A stretch of 24,829 nt of DNA from Sulfurimonas sp. (GCA_027063585.1 JAMORM010000148.1:1-24829); one strand, 5' to 3'; positions 1-8,219 are shown, counted from the first letter of the stretch. Numbers and translations: made by a program. The notes: generated by a model from the letters alone, not told the origin.

Positions 1-1174
1 CAGCAAGTTCAGCATACTTTTCATCAATTACCATAGAAACTTTAATCTCAGAAGTTGAAATCATATTGATATTGATATTTTCTTTTGCCATTGTTGAAAA
101 TGCTTGGGCAGCTACACCTGCATGTGATTTCATGCCGACACCTACAACAGAGACTTTACAAATATCTTCATTGTAAGAATCATCTTTAACCTCACCGCTT
201 TTCACAAATATATCTACCACGCTTTTTGCATCATGTAAATCACTGACAGGAACCGTAAAGTCTATATTTGTTGTATCATCAACCGCTTTATTTTGTATAA
301 TCATATCAACATTGACTTCCGCATCCGCTAGTGCATTAAAAATATCAGAGGCTATGCCCGGTCTGTCTTTGACACCCATTAAAGAGATACGTGCTTGATT
401 TCTATCTAGTGCGATTCCGCTTACTAATGGTTTTTCCATAATATTTTCTTCCTTTGTAATTAATGTTCCCTCTTCATCGCAAAAACTGCTTCTTGTAACT
501 AAATTGACATTTAATTTTTTTGCCAGCTCTACTGAACGGTTTTGCAGTACTTTTGCTCCTAAAGATGCAAGCTCAAGCATCTCATCATAAGAAATCTTTT
601 CTAATTTTTTTGCTTTTGGTTCTATACGAGGGTCTGTTGTAAAAATTCCCGTTACATCTGTATATATTTCACACAAATCTGCTTTGAGGGCACCAGCAAT
701 GGCCACAGCAGACAAATCACTTCCTCCGCGTCCAAGAGTCGTAACATCACCATTTTCATTAACGCCTTGAAAACCTGCTACGACGACAACTTTCCCCTCT
801 TTTAAAGCATTTTTCATTGATTGCGGATTGATCACTTGAATACGCGCTTTTGTATGATGCTTGTCTGTCACAATTCCGGCTTTTCTTCCTGTCATAGCTT
901 CCGCATCAATACCCATTTCCTGTAGTGCAATAGAAATAAGAGCCGCAGTTACACGCTCTCCCGAGCTTAAAAGCATATCCATTTCAGCCCGGGCAGGATT
1001 TTCTGAAAAATGTTCAGCAAAACCTACAAGTTTATTTGTTTCACCGCTCATAGCTGAAACAACTACTACAACATCATTTCCCGCTTTTCTAGTTGCCGCT
1101 ACACGATTTGCCACGTTTTGTATGCGCTCTAAATCACCAACACTTGTTCCACCGAACTTTTGAACTATTAACAT
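1..1174 (-). CDS. lysC: Aspartate kinase, C-terminus cut by window edge
   Basis: Phosphorylates L-aspartate, the first step to lysine/diaminopimelate, threonine and methionine. Read on the minus strand from the ATG at 1174. The protein opens with MLIVQKFGGTSVGD, the aspartokinase signature with the KFGGTS nucleotide loop at residues 6-11. SSGERV and GRGGSDLSA substrate-site motifs follow. From about residue 261 there are two ACT-type regulatory segments (ISLMGVKDRPG and, near 338, VSVVGVGMKSHAG), so allosteric feedback by lysine and/or threonine is likely. About 391 codons are visible of a family usually near 400-410, so only a few residues are missing. The ATG immediately follows the nudH stop (TAA-ATG). 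A GAGGGG Shine-Dalgarno sequence lies in the end of nudH, indicating one nudH-lysC transcript, an arrangement also known in Helicobacter. Confidence 0.95.
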   Translation of the reverse strand, partial: MLIVQKFGGTSVGDLERIQNVANRVAATRKAGNDVVVVVSAMSGETNKLVGFAEHFSENPARAEMDMLLSSGERVTAALISIALQEMGIDAEAMTGRKAGIVTDKHHTKARIQVINPQSMKNALKEGKVVVVAGFQGVNENGDVTTLGRGGSDLSAVAIAGALKADLCEIYTDVTGIFTTDPRIEPKAKKLEKISYDEMLELASLGAKVLQNRSVELAKKLNVNLVTRSSFCDEEGTLITKEENIMEKPLVSGIALDRNQARISLMGVKDRPGIASDIFNALADAEVNVDMIIQNKAVDDTTNIDFTVPVSDLHDAKSVVDIFVKSGEVKDDSYNEDICKVSVVGVGMKSHAGVAAQAFSTMAKENININMISTSEIKVSMVIDEKYAELA

Positions 1175-1645
1175 TTACAACAGCCCCTCTTTCTTAAAAT
1201 AATTTATAACTTTTTCATACACAGGCTGCTTAAAATGTGCCGTATAATCTAAAACATCATCTATATTTACAAACTTGTAATTTATAAACTCAGGATGTTT
1301 TGTATCTAGATTTATTTTTGCATCTTTTGCGAGTTTGAGTAAAAAATATTTCTGCGTCTGTCCCTTGTATGGTTTCATTTTAGTCGCAATTTTAGGTGGG
1401 AAATCATAAGAAATCCACTCCGGATACTCAGCAATTATTTCAGCCGCATCTGTACCTATCTCTTCTTCCATTTCACGAAAAAGTGCCTCATGAACTTCTT
1501 CGCCTTCATCAATTCCGCCTTGAGGAAATTGCCAGATATCAGTCAAATCATTTCTCTGCGCAATAAAAACATCTTTTTTTTGCGGATATTCACTTGACAC
1601 CATTATCATAGCGACATTAGGGCGATATATTTCTTTTTTATTCAT
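1175..1645 (-). CDS. nudH: RNA pyrophosphohydrolase RppH/NudH (Nudix)
   Basis: A Nudix hydrolase of 156 aa. The family removes pyrophosphate from 5'-triphosphate RNA to start decay, and was earlier named an (di)nucleoside polyphosphate hydrolase. A complete Nudix box lies at residues 43-65: G43, E49, R57-E58 and E61-E62, followed by I63-G64, matching G-x5-E-x7-R-E-U-x-E-E-x-G. WQFPQGGID just before it is typical of RppH. The N-terminus (YRPNVAMIM) matches the family start. It is the first gene of the nudH-lysC operon, stop codon abutting the lysC ATG. A -10 box lies at 1674-1679 on this strand. Length and motif are normal, so the family call is secure. The exact in vivo substrate is inferred from homologues. 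Confidence 0.93.
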   Translation of the reverse strand: MNKKEIYRPNVAMIMVSSEYPQKKDVFIAQRNDLTDIWQFPQGGIDEGEEVHEALFREMEEEIGTDAAEIIAEYPEWISYDFPPKIATKMKPYKGQTQKYFLLKLAKDAKINLDTKHPEFINYKFVNIDDVLDYTAHFKQPVYEKVINYFKKEGLL

Positions 1646-1673
1646 CTAGGCATACCTATGTTTAATTATCGCG

Positions 1674-1679
1674 ATTATA
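1674..1679 (-). promoter_or_regulatory. -10 box for nudH-lysC
   Basis: TATAAT is read on the minus strand and would start the mRNA about 23 nt before the nudH ATG. No clear -35 is seen, which is usual for Campylobacterota vegetative promoters. It shares the 77-base divergent gap with the hemW -10. Confidence 0.5.
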
Positions 1680-1711
1680 CAAAATTAGCCATTAAAATAA
1701 GTTTATCCGGC

Positions 1712-1717
1712 TATAAT
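1712..1717 (+). promoter_or_regulatory. -10 box for hemW, predicts leaderless mRNA
   Basis: A perfect TATAAT is followed by only five bases (TTCTT) before the hemW ATG at 1723. Transcription normally begins 6-7 nt after the -10, so the first base of the message would be at or next to the AUG. No Shine-Dalgarno sequence is present, consistent with a leaderless transcript. Confidence 0.55.
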
Positions 1718-1722
1718 TCTTT

Positions 1723-2778
1723 ATGCTTTTATATATACACATTCCTTTTTGTGACTCAAAATGCGCTTACTGTGCCTTTAACTCTTATGTTGACAAGTTT
1801 CATCTCAAAGAAAAGTACATGCAGGCATTGCACCAACAGTTACAACATGAACTTATTCGATTTCAAGCAAAAAAAAACAGCATTGAGACCGTTTTTATAG
1901 GAGGCGGTACACCGTCAACCGTTTCACCGAAACTTTATGAGGCTATTTTTGAGTTGCTTCGTCCTTACTTGATACAAAACGCTGAAATTACAAGTGAAGC
2001 CAATCCAAACAGTGCAACTAAAGAGTGGCTTGAGGGAATGAAAAAGCTTGGAGTAAACCGTATTAGCTTTGGAACACAAACATTTGACAAAGAGAAACTT
2101 AAACTTTTAAATAGAGCGCATACACCGCAAATGGCAATAGATGCCGTTAATAATGCTTCAAGCATTGGCTTTGAAAATATTTCATTAGACTTAATATATG
2201 CTACTTTGGGCGACACAAAAGAGTTACTTACCAAGGATATACAAACTGCGCTGTCTCTGCCAATCAATCATATAAGTGCCTATGCTTTAATAATTGAAGA
2301 AGGAACTGCTTTTGAAAAACGACCGCAAATGTCAAATGAACAACTTGATTTGACAAAATGGATTTTTCAAGAAATTCAAAAATATGGGTTTGAACAATAT
2401 GAGATAAGTAATTTTGGAACTTATAAATCACTTCATAATCTTGGCTACTGGCAATATAAAGATTATATAGGTATCGGTGCCGGAGCTGTTGGCAAATTAG
2501 GACTAACAAGATTTTATCCACAAACCGATATAGAAACATATATAAATAATCCTCTGGATATCAAAGAAGAGATTTTGAGCCAAGAAGACAAAAGACTTGA
2601 GCAGATATTTTTGGGTCTGCGTTCAGCTGTCGGCGTTAATCAAAAGATATTACATAGTGAAGAAACAAAAAAAGCATCCATTTTACTTGATGAAAAAAAA
2701 TTAAAGCTAAAAAACAATATTTTATACAATGAAAACTATCTTTTGGCAGATGAAATTGCATTATTTTTAACTTCTTGA
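1723..2778 (+). CDS. hemW: Radical SAM heme chaperone HemW (HemN-like)
   Basis: Radical SAM protein of 351 aa. HemW family members bind heme and deliver it to apoproteins; they are often mis-annotated as oxygen-independent coproporphyrinogen III oxidase. The N-terminus reads LYIHIPFC with a CxxxCxxC cluster at Cys10, Cys14 and Cys17. The cluster continues as C-A-F rather than the C-x-C of true HemN, which favours HemW. GGGTPS at 60-65 and SEANP near 90 are SAM/radical-site motifs of the family, and the C-terminal HemN-type region is present. The start is fixed because the cluster sits only ten residues in. It is divergent from nudH, and the same neighbourhood is known in Helicobacter. Confidence 0.88.
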   Translation: MLLYIHIPFCDSKCAYCAFNSYVDKFHLKEKYMQALHQQLQHELIRFQAKKNSIETVFIGGGTPSTVSPKLYEAIFELLRPYLIQNAEITSEANPNSATKEWLEGMKKLGVNRISFGTQTFDKEKLKLLNRAHTPQMAIDAVNNASSIGFENISLDLIYATLGDTKELLTKDIQTALSLPINHISAYALIIEEGTAFEKRPQMSNEQLDLTKWIFQEIQKYGFEQYEISNFGTYKSLHNLGYWQYKDYIGIGAGAVGKLGLTRFYPQTDIETYINNPLDIKEEILSQEDKRLEQIFLGLRSAVGVNQKILHSEETKKASILLDEKKLKLKNNILYNENYLLADEIALFLTS

Positions 2779-2811
2779 AGTATATTCCAAATTATTTAAT
2801 CAATCTTTAGA

Positions 2812-2817
2812 TAAAAT
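2812..2817 (+). promoter_or_regulatory. Candidate -10 box for tatBC-queA
   Basis: TAAAAT lies 30 bases before the tatB ATG in the 69-base gap after hemW. It would give a leader of about 24 nt containing the GAAGG ribosome-binding site. Confidence 0.35.
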
Positions 2818-2847
2818 CACACAATCAATAAAATATGAAGGCTTAAT

Positions 2848-3267
2848 ATGTTCGGTATGGGTTTTACAGAAATGCTTCTAATAGCAGTTATTGCTATCCT
2901 TTTTCTAGGTCCTGATAAACTGCCTAGTACGATGATAGAAATTGCTAAATTTTTTAAAAATGTCAAAAGTACGATAGGAAATGTAAAAGATTCTCTCGAA
3001 GAAGAGATGAATTTAAGTGAAATAAAGCAAGAAGCACTCGCTTATAAACAAGAGCTTCTCAATGCAAGTGAAAGCTTACATAAAGTGACAGATATCCCAG
3101 CAGAAGCCGGCGCAAAACTTACAAGTTTAACTGATGATATTTTAACAGACGATGATGCCAAAAAAGAGCCAAAAAAAGAGTCAAAAGAACCTCAGGAAGT
3201 AACTTTTAAGAAAAAGTCAAAAGAAAAAAAAATAGATAAGAAAGAAGAAGAAAATAAAGATGTTTGA
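2848..3267 (+). CDS. tatB: Sec-independent translocase subunit TatB
   Basis: Inner-membrane subunit that with TatC forms the receptor for twin-arginine signal peptides, exporting folded, often cofactor-bearing proteins. The 139-aa protein has one N-terminal membrane helix (about residues 5-21) with the family's polar residue E8. The hinge LGPDKLP and an amphipathic helix (about 25-60) follow, then a long charged Lys/Glu tail. LGPDKLP and the length favour TatB over TatA. The ribosome site is GAAGG. It overlaps tatC by eight bases, so the two are translationally coupled. No tatA is in the window. Confidence 0.88.
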   Translation: MFGMGFTEMLLIAVIAILFLGPDKLPSTMIEIAKFFKNVKSTIGNVKDSLEEEMNLSEIKQEALAYKQELLNASESLHKVTDIPAEAGAKLTSLTDDILTDDDAKKEPKKESKEPQEVTFKKKSKEKKIDKKEEENKDV

Positions 3268-4102
3268 TGAATTAAGACCACACCTTGTAGAACTCCGAAA
3301 AAGGCTGGCTATATCAGCTGCTAGTTTAATAGTCATGTTTTTTGTCATGTTTTACTTTCATGAACCTATACTTACATGGATGGTGCAACCACTCAATGAT
3401 GCACTTGCAGAAGTTGGTAAAGTGTCAGTTAATGCGGCAAACGGTATGATCACCACTTCCCAAGTTGGTGGTGCATTTTTTGTAGCCTTAAAAGTTTCAT
3501 TTTTTGCAGCCATTCTAGGCGCACTACCAATTATACTCTCGCAAATTTGGCTTTTTATTGCTCCTGGTCTTTATGCGCATGAAAAAAAAATGGTTTTTCC
3601 TTTTGTTGCAGGAGGAACAATTATGTTTCTTGTGGGTGTTCTTTTTGCCTACTATGTCGTTACCCCTTTTGGATTTGATTTTCTCATAACCTTTGGTTCT
3701 TTTAAATTTACTCCGCTTATCAACATTGAAGATTATGTAGGATTTTTTACAAAAATTATGTTTGGTTTTGGTCTTGCTTTTGAACTACCTGTTTTTGCCT
3801 ACTTCTTAGCACTTCTTGGTCTTGTTGATGACAGACAAATGACATCATTTTTCAAATATGCTATTGTTATTATTTTTATTGTTGCGGCACTTTTAACTCC
3901 ACCGGATGTACTTACACAGCTTCTTATGGCCGGTCCACTTGTTATACTTTATCTGCTTTCTATTTTAATAGTGAAAATGGTGAATCCTGCACCGCCTATT
4001 GAAGATGAAGATGAAGAGGAAGAGGAAGATGAAAATACTCTCAAAGTTGAACATCACGAAGATTATGACGAACTTATAGATGACGGGAAAAAAGGTGAGT
4101 AA
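3260..4102 (+). CDS. tatC: Sec-independent translocase subunit TatC
   Basis: Polytopic core of the Tat receptor, 280 aa with about six membrane helices. Family marks are HLVELRKRL at 8-16 in the cytoplasmic N-terminus, IFIAPGLYAHEKK-type loop at about 98-110, the membrane Glu in FELPV (E175), and LLTPPDVLTQ at 211-220. The C-terminus after the last helix (from about 246) is unusually acidic, with a run of nine Asp/Glu and further D/E-rich stretches, about 30 residues beyond a typical end. The gene overlaps tatB at its start and queA at its end, so all three are probably one transcript. Confidence 0.95.
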   Translation: MFDELRPHLVELRKRLAISAASLIVMFFVMFYFHEPILTWMVQPLNDALAEVGKVSVNAANGMITTSQVGGAFFVALKVSFFAAILGALPIILSQIWLFIAPGLYAHEKKMVFPFVAGGTIMFLVGVLFAYYVVTPFGFDFLITFGSFKFTPLINIEDYVGFFTKIMFGFGLAFELPVFAYFLALLGLVDDRQMTSFFKYAIVIIFIVAALLTPPDVLTQLLMAGPLVILYLLSILIVKMVNPAPPIEDEDEEEEEDENTLKVEHHEDYDELIDDGKKGE

Positions 4103-5123
4103 CAAAGAGTTACTCACTTCAAGCTATAACTTCACACTCCCAGATGAACTTATAGCCAGCTACCCTGCCTCACCCCGAGACCATGCCAAACTTTTGGTAT
4201 ATGACAGAGCTACAGACACTATTACCCATACTTTTTTTTACAATCTTGAAGAGTTTCTGCCTAAAGAGTGTGCATTAATTTTCAATGATACAAAAGTTAT
4301 AAAAGCGAGACTGTTTGGACAAAAACCAAGCGGCGGTAAAATTGAACTGCTTATAAACAGAGCGCTAAATGCACATGATATTAATGTTTATATACGAGGA
4401 AAAGTCAAAGCAGGTAGTGAAATATTTTTTGAAAATAATCTCAAAGCAAAAGTTACAAAACTCAATGATGATGGCAGTCGTGAAGTTACTTTTTATCAAA
4501 ATGACATATTGCTGCGTTTTGAAGATTTACTCCCAATTATCGATAAAATCGGGCATATTCCGCTGCCTCCATATATTCAAAGAGCAGATGAAGATGAAGA
4601 TGCGAATGAGTACCAGAGTGTATTTGCCCGCCAAGAAGGTGCTGTTGCCGCGCCGACTGCTTCACTACACTTTACACCCGAGCAGCATAAAAGAATTTGT
4701 AAAAACCATAAACATGCCTATGTCACGTTACATGTAGGCAGCGGAACATTTAAACCGGTTGAAGCTGATATCATCACAGAGCATCCTATGCATTCTGAAT
4801 ATTACGATATCTCCAAAGAAGCAAAAGAGATTTTAGATTCAACGATTTCTGTCGTAAGTGTCGGAACAACATCAACAAGAACCATAGAATTTTATGCAAG
4901 ACATAAAGAACAAACTAAAGGCGAAGCAAATCTTTTTTTACATCCAAATAACAAACCATTACGAGTAAATCACCTACTAACAAATTTTCATCTGCCAAAA
5001 TCAACACTGCTTATGCTTGTTGCATCCTTTGTAGGTTTACAAAAAACTCAAGAGCTCTACGCTGAGGCTATAAAAGAAAAATATAGATTTTACTCTTACG
5101 GCGACGCAATGCTTATCCTTTAA
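4080..5123 (+). CDS. queA: S-adenosylmethionine:tRNA ribosyltransferase-isomerase
   Basis: Transfers and isomerises the ribosyl group of SAM onto preQ1-tRNA to make epoxyqueuosine in GUN anticodons. The 347-aa reading shows family signatures: IASYPASPRDHAKLL near the N-terminus, FNDTKVIKARL, PTASLHFTPE, LHVGSGTFKPV, VSVGTTSTRTIE, and TNFHLPKSTLLMLVASF near the end. Two starts are possible. The ATG at 4080 overlaps tatC by 23 bases and has no visible Shine-Dalgarno sequence. An in-frame GTG at 4095 overlaps by eight bases, has GGGA six bases upstream, and gives MSNKELL at 342 aa. The GTG may be the real start. It is last in the tatB-tatC-queA run, convergent with dprA with only six bases between. 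Confidence 0.93.
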   Translation: MTGKKVSNKELLTSSYNFTLPDELIASYPASPRDHAKLLVYDRATDTITHTFFYNLEEFLPKECALIFNDTKVIKARLFGQKPSGGKIELLINRALNAHDINVYIRGKVKAGSEIFFENNLKAKVTKLNDDGSREVTFYQNDILLRFEDLLPIIDKIGHIPLPPYIQRADEDEDANEYQSVFARQEGAVAAPTASLHFTPEQHKRICKNHKHAYVTLHVGSGTFKPVEADIITEHPMHSEYYDISKEAKEILDSTISVVSVGTTSTRTIEFYARHKEQTKGEANLFLHPNNKPLRVNHLLTNFHLPKSTLLMLVASFVGLQKTQELYAEAIKEKYRFYSYGDAMLIL

Positions 5124-5129
5124 CTCATC

Positions 5130-5906
5130 TTAGAGTGTATAAACTTTTGCATTTTTTATTTCTATTGTTCCATTGAGTTCTGCTTCAAAAATTTTTGACG
5201 GATATTTTTTCAAAGCTTCCTCATACGTCGGATTTGTTTGACAGTAATATAAAAACTCATCTTGTACGACTTCTTTACATGTAAACTCAGAAAATTTTGC
5301 GACAAAAGCATCCAAATCATAAACAGCTTTTGCTTTTCCTTGCAAGAGTAGATCGTTAGTTGCTTCACTCTCTCCAATTCTATGCGCTAAAACATAAACT
5401 TCTTTTCCCATTTTAAGAGCATATTCAACACTGTGCATTGTTCCAGAATTAAAATCAGCATATGTTACGACAAGAACATCACCCAAAGCAACTACGACTT
5501 CATTGCGCAGAGGAAAATTGTACTTTTGAGAAGGTGTACCTTCTTGAAACTGACTTAATACCAAACCACTTTTTTCAATATCTGCAATAATATTTTTATT
5601 TATTGAGGGATAGCGTTTGTCAAGTCCGGTTGCAGCAACCATTATTGTATTGTCTGCACCAGCTGCTTTATGCGCAATTGCATCGACCCCAAGAGCACCG
5701 CCACTTACTATGCAAACACCCGCTTGGGAAAGTTTTTGTGAGAGTTTATGTGTCAATTCTCTTGCATATTGATTTGGTTTTCGACTGCCTACGATGGCTA
5801 CTTTTTTTTTGTGCAACAAATCTGTATTACCTTTATAAAAAAGCACACTCGGATAGTGTTTCATAGCTTCTAGTTCCGGTATATGAAATCTTATTTGTTC
5901 AATCAT
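5130..5906 (-). CDS. dprA: DNA-processing protein DprA
   Basis: Binds incoming single-stranded DNA during natural transformation and loads RecA. The 258-aa protein is the short form typical of Helicobacter and Campylobacter, without the long N-terminal extension. The Rossmann-type core includes VAIVGSRKPNQYA (about 36-48), SGGALGVDAIAHKAA (about 69-83), ATGLDKRYP, and FPLRNEVVVALGDVLVV with the conserved FPxRN. The last 50 or so residues, from about 210, resemble the small C-terminal winged-helix/DML1 region. It starts five bases after the deacetylase stop and is probably co-transcribed with it. Presence of dprA suggests potential for natural competence, but no other competence gene is in view. 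Confidence 0.92.
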   Translation of the reverse strand: MIEQIRFHIPELEAMKHYPSVLFYKGNTDLLHKKKVAIVGSRKPNQYARELTHKLSQKLSQAGVCIVSGGALGVDAIAHKAAGADNTIMVAATGLDKRYPSINKNIIADIEKSGLVLSQFQEGTPSQKYNFPLRNEVVVALGDVLVVTYADFNSGTMHSVEYALKMGKEVYVLAHRIGESEATNDLLLQGKAKAVYDLDAFVAKFSEFTCKEVVQDEFLYYCQTNPTYEEALKKYPSKIFEAELNGTIEIKNAKVYTL

Positions 5907-5910
5907 AAAC

Positions 5911-6891
5911 TTAATATATTTTATTGACCTGGACTAGTTCAACATCTTTGAACAATGCCTTTGATTCGTATAAAGCTTGCAGAGTATTTTTATGAGGATG
6001 ACCTATGGCAATTGCATGCCCTCTTCTTTTAGCTAAAACAATCGCTTTTTTAATTTGCTTTAATATGTATGGTTTGTCCATATGATGATCTAAAAAGACA
6101 TCGCGCGAAACATATTTCAAACCAAAGTTTTTCAACACTTTTGGTGCCATCGTTTTTGCCGTCGTTCTGCTATCAATAAAATGAATATGATTTGTATTCA
6201 ATGCAAAAATCAATCTATTCATAGCAATTTCATTGGATGTAAATTTACTTCCCGTATGATTATTTATATATGAAACCTTAGGAAATAATTTTTTAATATC
6301 TTTAATCTTGGCAGAAATTTTTTGTTGAGAATCATGTATACGGAGTGTATGCGGTTCCTCTGCACTAAAATGCATTGCTTCCATCGGTAAATGCACCATA
6401 TAAAATTTTTCATGCGATGCCAGCTTTGCAGAATTTGGTCTTGCCGCACGCGGTGGAAGGAATGACATGGTAACATTAAGATGTAGGCTTTTTACAGCTC
6501 TTACCTGCGAGGCAGTCTGCATATCATCTATGATAATAGCCAATTTTGGTTTTAATGTATAGATTTCTACTTTTTTAGCTTTTGTCTTTGGAGGATTTGC
6601 CAATGTTTCATCATCTATTTCATGTGCTGCTGAAGCATATGCTTTTGTCTCTTTTTTCAGTACTTCTTTAAGTCTTTTATTGACACTTATGGGAGCTTTT
6701 GGAATTTTAGTCGTTTTTTTCTCTTTTAGAATCACTTTTTCTTTTACAATTGTTTTTGTATTATTGACGCCTAAATAATATCCTACTATCAAAGATGTCA
6801 AACCAAGTGCTATAATTGCCAACGTCCATACTATATATTTTAATAAAGAGGAGCTGCCCTTTTTCTTTGTTCTTTTTTTTCTTTTTGCCAT
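5911..6891 (-). CDS. Divergent polysaccharide deacetylase family membrane protein
   Basis: A 326-aa protein of the YibQ-like divergent polysaccharide deacetylase family. It has a very basic N-terminus, one membrane anchor (about 17-41), a Lys-rich linker, and a NodB-like barrel from about residue 115. Visible motifs are LAIIIDDM (Asp122-Asp123), SFLPP, HLPMEAM, NNHTGS at 210-215, SRDVFLDH, and IAIGHPH near 300. The catalytic domain is expected in the periplasm. The true substrate of this family is unsettled: envelope polysaccharide or peptidoglycan are guesses. It lies just upstream of dprA in the same orientation. Its start has only a weak ribosome site. Confidence 0.83.
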   Translation of the reverse strand: MAKRKKRTKKKGSSSLLKYIVWTLAIIALGLTSLIVGYYLGVNNTKTIVKEKVILKEKKTTKIPKAPISVNKRLKEVLKKETKAYASAAHEIDDETLANPPKTKAKKVEIYTLKPKLAIIIDDMQTASQVRAVKSLHLNVTMSFLPPRAARPNSAKLASHEKFYMVHLPMEAMHFSAEEPHTLRIHDSQQKISAKIKDIKKLFPKVSYINNHTGSKFTSNEIAMNRLIFALNTNHIHFIDSRTTAKTMAPKVLKNFGLKYVSRDVFLDHHMDKPYILKQIKKAIVLAKRRGHAIAIGHPHKNTLQALYESKALFKDVELVQVNKIY

Positions 6892-7030
6892 TAACTTTTC
6901 ATCTTACTTTTAAATTTACTGAAACTATATCCTAAAAAAATAAAAATCTTAATTTTATTGCATTTTGTCATCAAAACATCAATAGACTATTTACAAAATA
7001 TATGTGTGCTTTTTTTAAGCAAAACTTATG

Positions 7031-7036
7031 TATAAT
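7031..7036 (+). promoter_or_regulatory. -10 box for rpsF-ssb-rpsR
   Basis: TATAAT preceded directly by TG, with a T-run about 15-20 bases upstream, is the usual Campylobacterota vegetative pattern. It would start transcription near 7043, leaving a leader of about 98 nt. Confidence 0.6.
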
Positions 7037-7042
7037 TCCAAG

Positions 7043-7140
7043 TTCCTTTCTCTTTGTAATGTCAGAATTGACACTATATTCAGATCCGAAAGGGAAACAA
7101 AAGCCTAGAATTAGGCAATACCAAGAGGAGATCATACTAT
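7043..7140 (+). promoter_or_regulatory. Structured rpsF leader with twin hairpins
   Basis: The predicted 5' untranslated region holds two perfect 5-bp hairpins with the same GAAT loop: TGTCA/TGACA at 7060-7073 and GCCTA/TAGGC at 7103-7116. Between them is a short stretch with CCGAAAGG, and a CCG at 7086-7088. Leaders of rpsF in many bacteria carry an RNA bound by the S6:S18 complex with a conserved CCG. Both S6 and S18 are encoded in this operon, so autoregulation is plausible. I cannot confirm that the fold matches the known motif. The ribosome site AGAGGAG ends ten bases before the ATG. Confidence 0.45.
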
Positions 7141-7581
7141 ATGAGACACTACGAAAACTTAGTAATCGTAAAACCTACATTTACTGCAGAAGAAATCCAA
7201 GCTAGCATCAAAGCTGTTGAAGAGGTTATTACTTCAAACGGTGGAGAAATTGCAGCGACAAACGCTATGGGTATGAGAAAATTAGCATACCCAATTGATA
7301 AAAATGAACGTGGATATTATTATGTAATCTACTACTCAGTAGCTCCGGCTGCAATCGCTGAAATTGAAAGACGTTTCCGTATTAACGAAGACCTTTTAAG
7401 ATTTGTTACAATCAAATATGATTCAAACCGTGAAATAAAAGCATGGAATGGTCTTGTTGAAAAAGCAAATAAAGCATCCGAGGCTCCAAAAGCAGAAGAG
7501 GCTCCAAAAGCAGAAGAAGTTTCAGCAACGGAAACTCCAAAAGAAGAAGAAGCTCCGGCTACAGAAGCAGCAGCTGAGTAA
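7141..7581 (+). CDS. rpsF: 30S ribosomal protein S6
   Basis: Ribosomal protein of the 30S platform, partner of S18. The start MRHYENLVIVKPT, the segment MGMRKLAYPIDKNERGYYYVIYY and the RFRINEDLLRFVTIK helix are typical. The core fold ends near residue 100. A 40-odd residue Ala/Glu/Pro/Lys tail follows that is longer than in E. coli S6 and includes a duplicated EAPKAE unit. It is first in the classic rpsF-ssb-rpsR operon, with ssb 30 bases downstream. The ATG is supported by AGAGGAG. Confidence 0.97.
   Translation: MRHYENLVIVKPTFTAEEIQASIKAVEEVITSNGGEIAATNAMGMRKLAYPIDKNERGYYYVIYYSVAPAAIAEIERRFRINEDLLRFVTIKYDSNREIKAWNGLVEKANKASEAPKAEEAPKAEEVSATETPKEEEAPATEAAAE
7480..7515 (+). repeat. Tandem 18-bp repeat in the rpsF tail
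   Basis: Two head-to-tail copies of GAGGCTCCAAAAGCAGAA encode E-A-P-K-A-E twice in the low-complexity S6 tail. A third, degenerate unit (ETPKEEEAPA) follows. This looks like in-frame slippage in a disordered tail. Confidence 0.85.
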
Positions 7582-7611
7582 TAGCATTCGCTATAATTTG
7601 AAGGAAAATTT

Positions 7612-8193
7612 ATGTTCAATAAAATAATTTTAGTTGGCAACTTGACACGCGATATCGAGCTTAGATACTCTCAAGGTGGTATGGGCATTGCTAAAACAGC
7701 AATTGCAACAAGCCGTAAATTCACCAGTAATGGTGAAAAAAAAGAGGAAGTCTGTTTTGTAGATATTACTTTTTTTGGAAGAAGTGCCGAAGTTGCGAAC
7801 CAATACCTCAGAAAAGGAAGTAAAATCCTTGTTGAGGGAAGATTAAACTTTGAACAATGGGTTGACCAAAATGGACAAAAAAGATCGAAACACTCTGTTA
7901 TTGTAGAAACTATGCAAATGCTTGACTCTAAAGGAGATAATGGCGGTAGCAACTATAATGCTCAGTCAAATACTCCGATGGCTAACGCCAATCAAGGTGA
8001 TGGATATAATGCACCTGCTCAGGGAGAACCGCAAGGCTATCAACAACCTGCTCAACAACAGCAGCAAAGTTATCAGCCACAGCAACAACAAAATAGCTAC
8101 AATAACAATCAAGCAGCGTCTCAGAGTCGTGAAATGCCAAGTAGCAACTCGATTCCTGAAATTGATATAGATGAAGATGAAATTCCATTTTAG
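7612..8193 (+). CDS. ssb: Single-stranded DNA-binding protein
   Basis: Coats and protects single-stranded DNA in replication, repair and recombination, acting as a tetramer. The 193-aa protein has the OB fold at about 1-107, opening with [19 protein letters not shown] and including [31 protein letters not shown] Gln/Asn-rich disordered linker (about 112-178) leads to the acidic tip DEDEIPF, the docking peptide for partner proteins. The ribosome site GAAGGAAAA precedes the ATG. It sits between rpsF and rpsR, the ancestral order. Confidence 0.97.
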   Translation: MFNKIILVGNLTRDIELRYSQGGMGIAKTAIATSRKFTSNGEKKEEVCFVDITFFGRSAEVANQYLRKGSKILVEGRLNFEQWVDQNGQKRSKHSVIVETMQMLDSKGDNGGSNYNAQSNTPMANANQGDGYNAPAQGEPQGYQQPAQQQQQSYQPQQQQNSYNNNQAASQSREMPSSNSIPEIDIDEDEIPF

Positions 8194-8219
8194 AAAAAAA
8201 TAGATATAAAGGTAATAAC

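Noticed and set aside
1658..1900. Frame overlapping the start of hemW
   Set aside because: The overlapping frame has no family features, while the hemW frame holds the radical SAM cluster.
1723..2778. Calling the radical SAM gene coproporphyrinogen III oxidase (hemN)
   Set aside because: The cluster ends C-x-x-C-x-F as in HemW, lacking the extra Cys of true HemN, and the protein is shorter.
5124..5129. Terminator between queA and dprA
   Set aside because: Only a four-base ACTC/GAGT pairing is present nearby, with no T-run.
7002..7205. Open frame across the rpsF leader
   Set aside because: It covers the promoter and twin hairpins and overlaps the start of rpsF in another frame. It has no ribosome site or family resemblance.
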